Positions 1-7,361 of a DNA stretch of 64,000 bases are shown here, one piece after another. Origin of the DNA: Dethiosulfovibrio peptidovorans. GTDB lineage: Bacteria; Synergistota; Synergistia; Synergistales; Dethiosulfovibrionaceae. The translations under genes were made by a program, and so were the position numbers. Position 1 is the first letter of the stretch, and every line of letters begins with the position of its first letter. The notes under the pieces are model-generated. The model saw only the letters and a list, made by a program, of their open reading frames with translations, was not told where the DNA came from and did not search any database. The DNA is taken from contig PDTB01000017.1 of the NCBI GenBank assembly GCA_002748665.1, forward strand, positions 47,011-111,010, read 5' to 3'.

Positions 1-1
1 C

Positions 2-514
2 GGTGACGTCGGCTCGGGGAAGACCACGGCCCTTGAAAGGGTCGTCAGGACGCTCGGGCTCGTCGTCTCGGGGTTTCGGACTCCTGCCGTCAGAAAGGAT
101 GGACGTGTTCGAGGTGTGCGTCTCGTCTCTCTGGGTGATGGGGGGAGAGAACACCCCTGGGTGGCGACTATCGAGTCAGGGAGACTTCTCCCCTACCCCG
201 ATGTTTTTGAAACACAGGGAGTACAGATCCTCCAGAAGAGTTTGAAAGATCGATCAGCCCGTTGTCTGGTTATGGATGAGCTGGGATTTCTGGAGACCGA
301 GGCAGTATGTTTCCGAGCCATGGTTCACAGATGCATCGATGATGGACCTTTGGTTCTGGGGGTGCTGAAGCGAGGAGATGCTCCCCTGCCCAGTTCTGTT
401 GCTGCTCGACCAGATGTGGCTGTTGTGGAGATAGAGAAGACCAGGAGGGATGAGGGGACTTCGTCTCTCCTGGTCTTGGTGTCGTCTATTCTCGACGTTG
501 ACTACCGAGCTTGA
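2..514 (+). CDS. Nucleoside-triphosphatase, THEP1 family (5' truncated by window edge)
   Basis: The reading frame is open from base 2, so the true start lies upstream of the window. The visible part opens with the P-loop GDVGSGKTT and continues with a Walker B-like VMDELGFLE about 90 residues on, then GVLKR. This is the NTPase_1/THEP1 pattern: small P-loop enzymes that hydrolyse NTPs, with a poorly defined role in nucleotide or RNA metabolism. Family members are about 170-180 residues, so only a few N-terminal residues are missing. It is the only plus-strand gene here and runs head-on into tpiA, overlapping it by 13 bases. A frame starting at ATG 116 would lack the P-loop and is not the real start. 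Confidence 0.75.
   Translation, partial: GDVGSGKTTALERVVRTLGLVVSGFRTPAVRKDGRVRGVRLVSLGDGGREHPWVATIESGRLLPYPDVFETQGVQILQKSLKDRSARCLVMDELGFLETEAVCFRAMVHRCIDDGPLVLGVLKRGDAPLPSSVAARPDVAVVEIEKTRRDEGTSSLLVLVSSILDVDYRA
437..477 (-). terminator. Candidate hairpin terminator after tpiA
   Basis: Perfect 10-bp inverted repeat (AAGACCAGGA at 437-446, TCCTGGTCTT at 468-477), with further pairing inside the loop. It sits 25 bases beyond the tpiA stop, inside the 3' end of the convergent NTPase gene. The T-tract on the minus strand is imperfect (TCTTCTCTATC), so termination is inferred. Confidence 0.4.
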
Positions 515-1236
515 GCCATAGCGGCGAAGGACGACGGATTCATGGATGCACCTCCAACCAACCCGCCGTCGATGTCGGCCATAGCGAAGAGTCCCGAGGC
601 GTTATCGGGTTTGACGCTCCCGCCGTACAGGATGGGGATCCCCTTCCCGGGAAAACGACCTCTCAACCATCTTCGGATGGCTCCACAGACCTCCTGAGCG
701 TCGCCCGGCGAGGCCGTACATCCCGTGCCGATGGCCCATACAGGCTCATAGGCGACCAGAAGCAGATCAGGATTGACGGAGCCTGCCAATCCGGTATTCA
801 ACTGTCGTTCGACTACGACCCAGGTCTTACCGGCCTCCCGCTCCTTCAGGGTCTCGCCCACGCAAAGCACCGGCCGAAGTCCCTCACAAGAGCAAGCCTC
901 CAATTTCTGCGCTGTTGCCTCATCCGACTCGCCGAAGATGTGTCGTCTCTCGCTGTGTCCCACCAGGGCGTAGGTCGCGCCGCAATCGAGAGCCATGGAG
1001 ATCGATATCTCCCCAGTGTACGAACCGTGATGGGCGCTGTGGACGTTTTGAACCCCGAGAGCCACGGGGCTCCCTGATCGCTCCACGGCCCTGAAGGCCC
1101 GCTCCAGATAAATCGACGGGGGGAAAACAGCCATGGTTACGTCGGATCTGGAAGCCGAGGGCAAGTTGTCAAAAAAATGATCGGTATCGGCTCCAGACAT
1201 GTTCATCTTCCAATTTCCAAAAAGGTATCGTTTCAT
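502..1236 (-). CDS. tpiA: Triosephosphate isomerase
   Basis: Interconverts dihydroxyacetone phosphate and glyceraldehyde 3-phosphate in the cytoplasm. The 244-residue protein has the family's catalytic set: N8 and K10 in GNWKMN, H94 in VGHSERR, E164 in AYEPVWAIGTG, and the phosphate-binding GGS near 205-207. Length is normal for the TIM barrel. The start is ATG with GAGGAG 10 bases upstream. It is the last gene of gap-pgk-tpiA, 14 bases after pgk, and its stop overlaps the end of the plus-strand NTPase gene. Confidence 0.97.
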   Translation of the reverse strand: MKRYLFGNWKMNMSGADTDHFFDNLPSASRSDVTMAVFPPSIYLERAFRAVERSGSPVALGVQNVHSAHHGSYTGEISISMALDCGATYALVGHSERRHIFGESDEATAQKLEACSCEGLRPVLCVGETLKEREAGKTWVVVERQLNTGLAGSVNPDLLLVAYEPVWAIGTGCTASPGDAQEVCGAIRRWLRGRFPGKGIPILYGGSVKPDNASGLFAMADIDGGLVGGASMNPSSFAAMAQAR

Positions 1237-1250
1237 AGCGCAGCAACTCC

Positions 1251-2429
1251 TCAGAGCACGAGGGGAGCGATACCAGGCAGGTCTTTCCCTTCGCAGAACT
1301 CCAGGCTGGCACCGCCGCCCGTCGATACGTGAGAGAAACCGTTGGCGAAGCCCATGGAAGAGACAGCTGCAGCCGTGTCGCCTCCGCCTACGACCGAGAA
1401 GGCCCCATTCTCCGTAGCTTTGACGACCGTCCGGGCAATCTCCCGGGTCCCTCCGGCAAAGACAGGAGATTCGAACACCCCAGAGGGACCGTTCCAGAGA
1501 ATTGTTTTAGCTTTCACGATCTCTTGAGCGAAGGACATCACCGTTTTGGGGCCTATGTCCAACCCCATTTTGTCGTCTGGAATGGCCGAGGCAGGAACCA
1601 CCGACGTGTTCAGATCCTCCGGTGACGAGGTCGCCAGCACGTCGTCAGGCAAGATCACCGAGACTCCTACATCTTTCGCCCGGTCGAGCATGGCCCTGGC
1701 GAAATCCAGATGGTCGGTATCCACCAGGGATCGGCCGACGGATGCACCCTGGACCTTGAGAAAGGTGAAAGCCATGCCTCCCCCAATGAGGATAGCCGAG
1801 GTCTTATCCATGAGGTTCTCGATAACGCCAATTTTATCAGCGACCTTGGCTCCCCCCAGGATGAGGACAAACGGAGCTTCAGCCTCGTCTCGAACTTGCG
1901 AGAGGGCCTTGATCTCGTTTTGCAGGAGGAACCCTGCGTAGGAATCTAAATGAGACTGAACCCCTACGGTGGAACAATGGGCTCGATGAGAGGCGCTGAA
2001 GGCGTCGAGGACAAACCCATCGAAAGGCTCTGCCATGAGCCGGGAGAAGTCCTGATCGTTTTTCTCCTCTTCTTTGTGAAAACGGGTGTTCTCCAGAAGA
2101 AGGAGCATCCCATCATCTTCGGCCATAACGACTGTCACACTTTCCCCCACGCAGTCTGGGACGAAACGAATCGGTCCCAGAACCGGCTCAATGGCCGGGA
2201 TGACCTGAGCTAGAGAGAATTTCTCCTGTACCTGGCCTTTCGGTCGTCCCAGATGAGAGACCAAGGCGATCTTAGCCCCTGCGTCCTTGAGTGCTGAGAT
2301 CGTCTCCCTGTGGGCCCGTATCCTAGTGTCATCGGTGACGATGCCCTCCTTAAGGGGGACGTTGAAGTCCACCCGAACCAGGATTTTCTTGCCTTTCAGG
2401 GAAGCGTAGTCAGGGCTCCGAAGCTCCAT
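1251..2429 (-). CDS. pgk: Phosphoglycerate kinase
   Basis: Transfers phosphate from 1,3-bisphosphoglycerate to ADP, the first ATP-yielding step of glycolysis; it runs in reverse in gluconeogenesis. The 392-residue protein starts with the family signature VRVDFNVPLKEG (residues 18-29), followed by SHLGRPKG for 3-phosphoglycerate binding. The ATP-side loop VVGGGDTAAA lies near residue 350. The length fits a monomeric bacterial PGK with no fusion to TpiA. It is 4 bases from gap and 14 from tpiA, so the three are almost certainly co-transcribed. Confidence 0.98.
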   Translation of the reverse strand: MELRSPDYASLKGKKILVRVDFNVPLKEGIVTDDTRIRAHRETISALKDAGAKIALVSHLGRPKGQVQEKFSLAQVIPAIEPVLGPIRFVPDCVGESVTVVMAEDDGMLLLLENTRFHKEEEKNDQDFSRLMAEPFDGFVLDAFSASHRAHCSTVGVQSHLDSYAGFLLQNEIKALSQVRDEAEAPFVLILGGAKVADKIGVIENLMDKTSAILIGGGMAFTFLKVQGASVGRSLVDTDHLDFARAMLDRAKDVGVSVILPDDVLATSSPEDLNTSVVPASAIPDDKMGLDIGPKTVMSFAQEIVKAKTILWNGPSGVFESPVFAGGTREIARTVVKATENGAFSVVGGGDTAAAVSSMGFANGFSHVSTGGGASLEFCEGKDLPGIAPLVL

Positions 2430-2433
2430 GGGT

Positions 2434-3453
2434 CTACAACCCCTTTTTGATCATGTGGTTGATCAGGTCGATGCAGCGGCAGGAATAACCCCACTCGTTG
2501 TCGTACCAGGCCAGAACCTTCACCATGTTGTCAACGACCATGGTGTGGCTCGGTGCGAAGATGGACGACCGGCTGTTGTGGACGAAGTCCATCGAGACGC
2601 AGTCGTCGGTCTCGTACCCGATGTACTTGGCCATGTCGCCCTCGGCATGGCGTCGGACGGCGTCGTTGATCTCCTGGGCTGAGACGGATTTTGGCAGTTC
2701 TACCACCAAGTCGACTACCGACACGTCCGGCGTGGGAACCCGAAGGGCCATCCCGTTGAGCCGGCCCTTGAGCTCGGGGATGACCAACCCTACGGCCTTG
2801 GCTGCTCCGGTGGAGGTCGGAACCATGGACAAAGCTGCTGCTCGGCCCCTGTGAAGTTTTTTGTGGGAGGAGTCCACCGTCTTCTGATCGCCGGTGTAGG
2901 CATGGATCGTGGTCATGACGCCTTTGACGATGGAGAACTCATCGTTGATGACCTTGGCGACGGGGGCCAGGCAGTTGGTCGTACATGAGGCGTTGGAGAC
3001 CACGTGATGGATCATCGGGTCGTAGGTGTTTTCGTTGACTCCCATGACGAAGGTACCCAGACCGTCGCCGCTCCCCGGAGCGGTGATGAGGACCTTCTTG
3101 GCCCCGGCATCCAGGTGAGCCTGGGCTTTAGCTGTATCTTTGTAGAGGCCCGAGGCCTCGATGACAATGTCCACACCAAGCTCACCCCAATTGAACTGAT
3201 CCGGTGAGGTGTGCCGCAAGGTTCGCACTCTCTTGCCGTCGATGATGATGGCGTTCTCGTCGCAGGATACGTCGCCCTGATAGCGGCGATGAACCGAGTC
3301 GTACTTGAAGAGATAGGCCCTCTGGTCCGAGGTGGATCGGCTGTTGGTGGCAACGATGTCGAAAAGTCCTTCATCGTCATACTCGTACAACCCCCTGAGG
3401 ACAAGCCTCCCTATGCGTCCAAATCCATTAATGGCTACTTTTGCCTGAGACAT
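2434..3453 (-). CDS. gap: Glyceraldehyde-3-phosphate dehydrogenase, type I
   Basis: Oxidises glyceraldehyde 3-phosphate with NAD(P)+ and phosphate. With the start at ATG 3453 (GGGAGAGG just upstream) the protein is 339 residues and opens with the Rossmann motif VAINGFGRIGR. The catalytic cysteine is C157 in SNASCTTN and the assisting histidine is H184 in TTIHAYTGDQ. A frame extending 20 codons further upstream has no matching homology and is rejected as the start. First gene of gap-pgk-tpiA. Only 38 bases separate it from a MITE-like element, and no convincing promoter is visible between them. Confidence 0.97.
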   Translation of the reverse strand: MSQAKVAINGFGRIGRLVLRGLYEYDDEGLFDIVATNSRSTSDQRAYLFKYDSVHRRYQGDVSCDENAIIIDGKRVRTLRHTSPDQFNWGELGVDIVIEASGLYKDTAKAQAHLDAGAKKVLITAPGSGDGLGTFVMGVNENTYDPMIHHVVSNASCTTNCLAPVAKVINDEFSIVKGVMTTIHAYTGDQKTVDSSHKKLHRGRAAALSMVPTSTGAAKAVGLVIPELKGRLNGMALRVPTPDVSVVDLVVELPKSVSAQEINDAVRRHAEGDMAKYIGYETDDCVSMDFVHNSRSSIFAPSHTMVVDNMVKVLAWYDNEWGYSCRCIDLINHMIKKGL

Positions 3454-3491
3454 GTAACACCTCTCCCTTCTGATAATTCGAAGCTTTTCTA

Positions 3492-3738
3492 GGGCACCTT
3501 TAAAGACCTGCATCCGAGTCTTCCAGCCTCAGGTCGTTTCGCCAGAGCCCTGTCTTGCCTCAACGTATTTTTTGACCTGCTTGCTCCATCTCGAATGGCA
3601 CCTCCTGTGCCCTCTCGGCTTGGGACGATGGCCACCTTGCCTCAGTCGATATTTCACGACGGCAGGTCAAAAACACGAACCTCGAATGGACTTCGTCGAA
3701 ACGGCCTGAGGCGAGTTTCTGAGTTTTTAGAGGATCCC
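3492..3738. mobile_element. MITE-like palindromic element, copy 1 (247 bp)
   Basis: Non-coding element flanked by a 4-bp direct repeat TCTA (3488-3491 and 3739-3742). The ends form an imperfect 15-bp inverted repeat, GGGCACCTTTAAAGA against GGGATCCTCTAAAAA (11/15). Nested internal arms also pair: 3527-3541 with 3697-3711 (14/15) and 3569-3580 with 3662-3673 (perfect). It is roughly 75-80% identical by eye to 49198-49459. There is no transposase. The size, inverted ends and target duplication fit a miniature inverted-repeat transposable element; the 4-bp duplication would suit an IS5-like transposase, but that is a guess. It lies exactly between whiA and gap. Confidence 0.85.
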
Positions 3739-3739
3739 T

Positions 3740-4627
3740 CTACAAATTATTATCGAACCCGTAGGATTCTGCTATAGCCTGAAGTTTTTTCCATCGATAG
3801 GTTACGGTGCTTTTGCTTACTGGCGTGTTCATAGCGGCTCCCAGCTCGCTGAGACTTGCGCTGGGAGCTGCCTTTCGGAGCTCTATAAGCTCCACAAGCT
3901 CGGGGGAAAGGGCATCTATTGGGCCATTCTCTCTCAAAAAATCGATAAGTTGTCCCTGTCTTTCAGCAGCAGCCACCGATTTTCTGATATTTGACGCATC
4001 GCAGTTGACCAGCCTGTTGGCCCGATCTCTCATAGAACGTACGATAGACTTCTCCTCCAACAACAGGGCCGACTCGGGCAGGCCCATCCCGACCATAAGA
4101 TCCACGATAGCACTTTGGTCCCGCAAAATGACTTCGACGGCATGAGCCACCGGTCGATAAGAGATGGGAAAGCCGTTTTTCTCCAGATGATCCTTCAGTC
4201 CCGCAAACACCGAACCAACGGGAGCTCGGAAGAGAAAATAGTACCCCCTTTTCGGAAAGTACAGAGCCCCCACTCCGCCGAATACTCCACGAATCCATGG
4301 CCAGCGAAGAAAACCACTATTGAGTTCCTTGGTCTGCATGGCCAAGGCGAGGCCTAGGGGAAGCTCCAGACGAACACTCCCCTTATGACGTTCAGGAACC
4401 CGAAGAATATCTCCGAGATCGAGGTCGCGGCTCCATCCGGTTTTACTCCAGAGGTGTCGGATTCGACGAAACGTCCAAAGTCGTCGAGACCATAGGATAA
4501 TCTTCTCAGAAACCTCTTTGTTTCGAAGACAGGACAGGATTCCCGAGAGCTCCGATTCGGCAGAGACTCGGTCTGAAACGGAATCGGAGACCCATTCATC
4601 CCAAATTCGGGCACTCAGGGACTCCAC
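3740..4627 (-). CDS. whiA: WhiA-family DNA-binding regulator
   Basis: WhiA joins a degenerate LAGLIDADG homing-endonuclease-like N-terminal fold to a C-terminal helix-turn-helix. In Gram-positives it influences division and sporulation genes. Visible here are WIRGVFGGVGALYF in the LAGLIDADG region, the family signature RANRLVNCDASNIRKSV near residue 220, and a C-terminal HTH region. I prefer the GTG start at 4627 (295 residues): it lies directly after the yvcK stop and has AGAGAGGAGG 12 bases upstream. An ATG at 4699 would overlap yvcK by 71 bases with a poor Shine-Dalgarno. The TAG stop lies inside the target duplication of the adjacent MITE-like element. rapZ-yvcK-whiA is a conserved trio. 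Confidence 0.9.
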   Translation of the reverse strand: MESLSARIWDEWVSDSVSDRVSAESELSGILSCLRNKEVSEKIILWSRRLWTFRRIRHLWSKTGWSRDLDLGDILRVPERHKGSVRLELPLGLALAMQTKELNSGFLRWPWIRGVFGGVGALYFPKRGYYFLFRAPVGSVFAGLKDHLEKNGFPISYRPVAHAVEVILRDQSAIVDLMVGMGLPESALLLEEKSIVRSMRDRANRLVNCDASNIRKSVAAAERQGQLIDFLRENGPIDALSPELVELIELRKAAPSASLSELGAAMNTPVSKSTVTYRWKKLQAIAESYGFDNNL

Positions 4628-4628
4628 G

Positions 4629-5732
4629 TTAAAATCGGGCCTCCTCTCTTTCCGTATGGACGAGAGAGAGGATAGCCTCGGAGAGACGCCATCCATCATG
4701 ACGAATCACTGGTTCACCCTGGATGGTATCTACCCGGAGAAATGATCCTCGGATAACCCGACATCCCCGTTCATACAAGGCTCGTTCCTCCTCGTCTCCC
4801 AGATACAGGGGATCAGCTCCCTTTGCGTTGTATCGTGCCAGAAGTTTCTGGGGGATCTTCTGGTCGTTGACGACCACGTACTCTGGTATCTTCCCCAGGA
4901 TTTTTTCGATCCAGCACACGTGCTCCATGATGGACATGCCCTCGGTCTCGTTAGGCTGGGTCATGACGTTGGCCACGTAGACTGTCGGTGCCAGGGAGAC
5001 CCGGATTTTATCCTGAAAACCCTGGATCAGGAGATTGGGTATGACACTGGTGAAAAGACTTCCAGGTCCCAGGACGATCACGTCGGCCACCTCCAAAGCC
5101 GACATGACGTCTCGAACAGGTCTGACGTCCTTGGGCTCGATCCACACAGACTCCAGACGAGAGCCGTTAGCGGATATCTCCAGTTCTCCTCTGACAGGGA
5201 CATCATCGGTCGTTTTGCCCATCAGCACCATGTTCTCCGTTGAGACGGGCAGGACACGGCCGCGGATAGCCAGAAGCTGATTAATTTTTTCTACGGCTAA
5301 TTTGAAGTCACCTGAAATTTCTGTCGCAGCCAAAAGCATGAGGTTCCCCAGACTATGACCAGCCACGTCACCTCTGTCGAAACGAAAATCCATGAACGAG
5401 CGAAGGGCTGCGTCGTTTTCACTCAGGGCCACGATACAGTTGCGAATATCGCCGGGCGGCAGAACGCCCCAATCCCTGCTGAGTCGACCGGAACTCCCCC
5501 CCTCGTCGGTCACCGTGACGACAGCTGTGATGTTTTTAGTGAAGCCCTTAAGCCCCAGAAGGAAGGACGACAGCCCGGTACCACCGCCGACGGCAACCAC
5601 GTAGGGACCAGCCGAGAGATGGGTTCGAAAGGCAGAGCCCAGGACGGACGACTCGAGGTGAGATGAGAAGAGTTTTCCTGTAAGAACCACCCCCACACCC
5701 CCTAACAGGAGTCCCGCTACGAAATACCACAT
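4629..5732 (-). CDS. yvcK: YvcK/GlmR-family protein (CofD-like), membrane-anchored
   Basis: YvcK/GlmR proteins bind UDP-sugars and link carbon flux to cell-wall precursor synthesis; in Bacillus they are needed on gluconeogenic carbon. The protein is 367 residues from ATG 5732. A hydrophobic N-terminal segment (about residues 2-19) probably anchors it in the membrane. The CofD-type nucleotide loop VAVGGGTGLS follows (45-54), then TVTDEGGSSGRL and LPPGDIRNCIVAL. The start lies 2 bases after the rapZ stop. A frame opening at 5846 would overlap rapZ heavily and is rejected. Placed between the wall-synthesis genes and the glycolytic operon, it fits the family's proposed role. Confidence 0.93.
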   Translation of the reverse strand: MWYFVAGLLLGGVGVVLTGKLFSSHLESSVLGSAFRTHLSAGPYVVAVGGGTGLSSFLLGLKGFTKNITAVVTVTDEGGSSGRLSRDWGVLPPGDIRNCIVALSENDAALRSFMDFRFDRGDVAGHSLGNLMLLAATEISGDFKLAVEKINQLLAIRGRVLPVSTENMVLMGKTTDDVPVRGELEISANGSRLESVWIEPKDVRPVRDVMSALEVADVIVLGPGSLFTSVIPNLLIQGFQDKIRVSLAPTVYVANVMTQPNETEGMSIMEHVCWIEKILGKIPEYVVVNDQKIPQKLLARYNAKGADPLYLGDEEERALYERGCRVIRGSFLRVDTIQGEPVIRHDGWRLSEAILSLVHTEREEARF

Positions 5733-5734
5733 GG

Positions 5735-6607
5735 CTAGAGTTTGCCCACATCTCTGTGGCACGGAGAGACGACGAACCCCTCGCCCCTGAGCCGACGTGT
5801 GAGCCATTCCACCACGGCCACCGATCGATGCCTGCCCCCGGTACACCCCACGGCGATATGGACCGAGTTTTTGCCCAGACGGGCATAGCGAGGCAAAAGG
5901 AAGGTAAGGTACTCTCCGGTCTGGTTAAGAATTTCGTCCAGGTCAGAGCATTGCTCTTGAATGTATTTTTTGACGGGGTTGTCGCGTCCATCCTTTTGCC
6001 GTAAATTCTGGACGTAATACGGATTAGGCAGAAAACGGACGTCCAGAACGTAGTCACTATCGCTGGGAATACCGTGTTTGAATCCGAATGAGGAGAGAAT
6101 GACTGTCATATGAGGCTGTGGTTCTCCAAGGGAGCGGAGCAGTTCGGCTCTGAGGGAGCGAAGATCCAGTTTGGACGTGTCGATGATGACGTCGGCCTCG
6201 TCCCGGATCGGAGCCAGAAGTTCTCTTTCCTGACGAATCCCCTCCATGATAGGAAGGTGATCCCCCAGAGGGTGTGAGCGCCGGGTTGTCTTAAATCGCT
6301 GAACAAGGACCTCGTCGGTTGAATCGAGAAACAGAACCCGGCAAAAATTCATCTCGTTCCGAAGAGCTCGAACCACAGAGGGAAATTTACGAAGATCCCG
6401 ACTTCTGATATCCATGACGGCTACGACACCGTTAGCCACAGCCGACTCATGCCCCTTCAGGAGATTGAGCAATTGGGGCAGAAGAGCTGCAGGGATGTTA
6501 TCCACAGCAAAAAGACCTTGATCCTCCAGGAGGTTCAAGGTACTTGATTTGCCACTCCCAGAGAGGCCGGTGACGACGACCAGCTTATCCACCGGATACA
6601 TGCTCAT
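5735..6607 (-). CDS. rapZ: RapZ-family nucleotide-binding protein (YvcJ)
   Basis: P-loop protein of 290 residues. In enterobacteria the family delivers GlmZ sRNA to RNase E; in Bacillus (YvcJ) it binds and hydrolyses nucleotides. Walker A is GLSGSGKS at 14-21, followed by FAVDNIP. The conserved C-terminal GCTGGRHRSVA, near residue 262, belongs to the domain that binds RNA or glucosamine-6-phosphate in E. coli RapZ. ATG start at 6607, with a second possible ATG two codons on. Lies 14 bases after the SPOR gene and 2 bases before yvcK. Whether it acts through a small RNA here cannot be judged. Confidence 0.94.
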   Translation of the reverse strand: MSMYPVDKLVVVTGLSGSGKSSTLNLLEDQGLFAVDNIPAALLPQLLNLLKGHESAVANGVVAVMDIRSRDLRKFPSVVRALRNEMNFCRVLFLDSTDEVLVQRFKTTRRSHPLGDHLPIMEGIRQERELLAPIRDEADVIIDTSKLDLRSLRAELLRSLGEPQPHMTVILSSFGFKHGIPSDSDYVLDVRFLPNPYYVQNLRQKDGRDNPVKKYIQEQCSDLDEILNQTGEYLTFLLPRYARLGKNSVHIAVGCTGGRHRSVAVVEWLTRRLRGEGFVVSPCHRDVGKL

Positions 6608-6621
6608 GGAGTTCTGAGCCT

Positions 6622-7299
6622 CTACCGTTTGGGAAATACGAAATACTCGTACCCTAGCCGAGCGAGCTTCTCCCCAATCATCATGGCGCTCTCTCGTGTG
6701 CCCCCCCCGGGAAGCCAGACTTTGTAATATTTAACCCCCGAGACAAGCCCTTCACCAAGGACAGGCTTATAGCCTTTTCCTCGAATGGTTGAGATGAGCT
6801 CCATCGCCATCTTCTTCTGTTGAAAAGCCCCGATTTGAACGACCCAGGGGCCTGACGACGCTGACGGAGTTCCCGTTACCGATGGCTTCTTAGGTTTAGG
6901 TTGGGGCTTGGGTTGGGCTGGCCGACGTGCCGTTTGAGGCTTCTCAGGGGCCGGTTTCGGTTGTTTTGGTGTTATTACCTGGGGGGTGGGGAGAGGCGCT
7001 CCAACAGGCGCCGCTACGACCCCCTCAATCGTGTCGTCGGACTCTTGAATTGTGCCACCGAACTCTTGGGGTGTCGAGATCGGGGGTGTTTGGGGTTTTT
7101 CCTGGTACACCGAATAAGGGGAGGACTTCTCTGATGCAGATTCCTGCTGAACGTATAACTTATAAGGGTCGTGTTCTTCAGGGAGGAAGAACACTCTGAT
7201 GCCAAATACCAATATGCCCAGAGCGATTAGGCCCAGGACTGGCAGCATCATGTCCCCAAAGGGAAGAATAGGTTTTCTCTGTCGTCTCGGTGCTCTCAT
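6622..7299 (-). CDS. SPOR-domain membrane protein
   Basis: 225 residues. A basic N-terminus (RAPRRQRK) is followed by one transmembrane helix at about 17-39. A long Pro/Lys/Gln-rich spacer comes next (about 90-145), then a C-terminal SPOR domain from GPWVVQIGAFQQKK to the end. SPOR domains bind denuded septal peptidoglycan, and FtsN-like proteins share this layout. The position directly downstream of ftsZ supports a role in constriction, but calling it FtsN would go beyond the sequence. The GAGAGGAC Shine-Dalgarno precedes ATG 7299. No other domain is recognisable. Confidence 0.85.
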   Translation of the reverse strand: MRAPRRQRKPILPFGDMMLPVLGLIALGILVFGIRVFFLPEEHDPYKLYVQQESASEKSSPYSVYQEKPQTPPISTPQEFGGTIQESDDTIEGVVAAPVGAPLPTPQVITPKQPKPAPEKPQTARRPAQPKPQPKPKKPSVTGTPSASSGPWVVQIGAFQQKKMAMELISTIRGKGYKPVLGEGLVSGVKYYKVWLPGGGTRESAMMIGEKLARLGYEYFVFPKR

Positions 7300-7361
7300 T
7301 ATGCAGAGTCCTCTCTCGCGGTATTCTTAGGTGATCTAAGAGTTCGAGATCTCCATTATGT

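Noticed and set aside
511-1077. Plus-strand frame of 188 codons opposite tpiA
   Set aside because: Lies fully antisense to a certain tpiA with no domain or Shine-Dalgarno; similar long antisense frames occur opposite many genes here because of GC-rich codon use.
3454-3513. 20-codon N-terminal extension of GAPDH
   Set aside because: It precedes the Rossmann start MSQAKVAINGFGRIG, has no family counterpart, and a good Shine-Dalgarno lies directly before the internal ATG.
3595-3777. Small plus-strand frame inside MITE copy 1
   Set aside because: Not conserved as a frame in copy 2 and starts without a Shine-Dalgarno; the element looks structural, not coding.
4628-4699. Longer WhiA start at ATG 4699
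   Set aside because: Would overlap yvcK by 71 bases with a poor Shine-Dalgarno; the GTG right after the yvcK stop has AGAGAGGAGG upstream.
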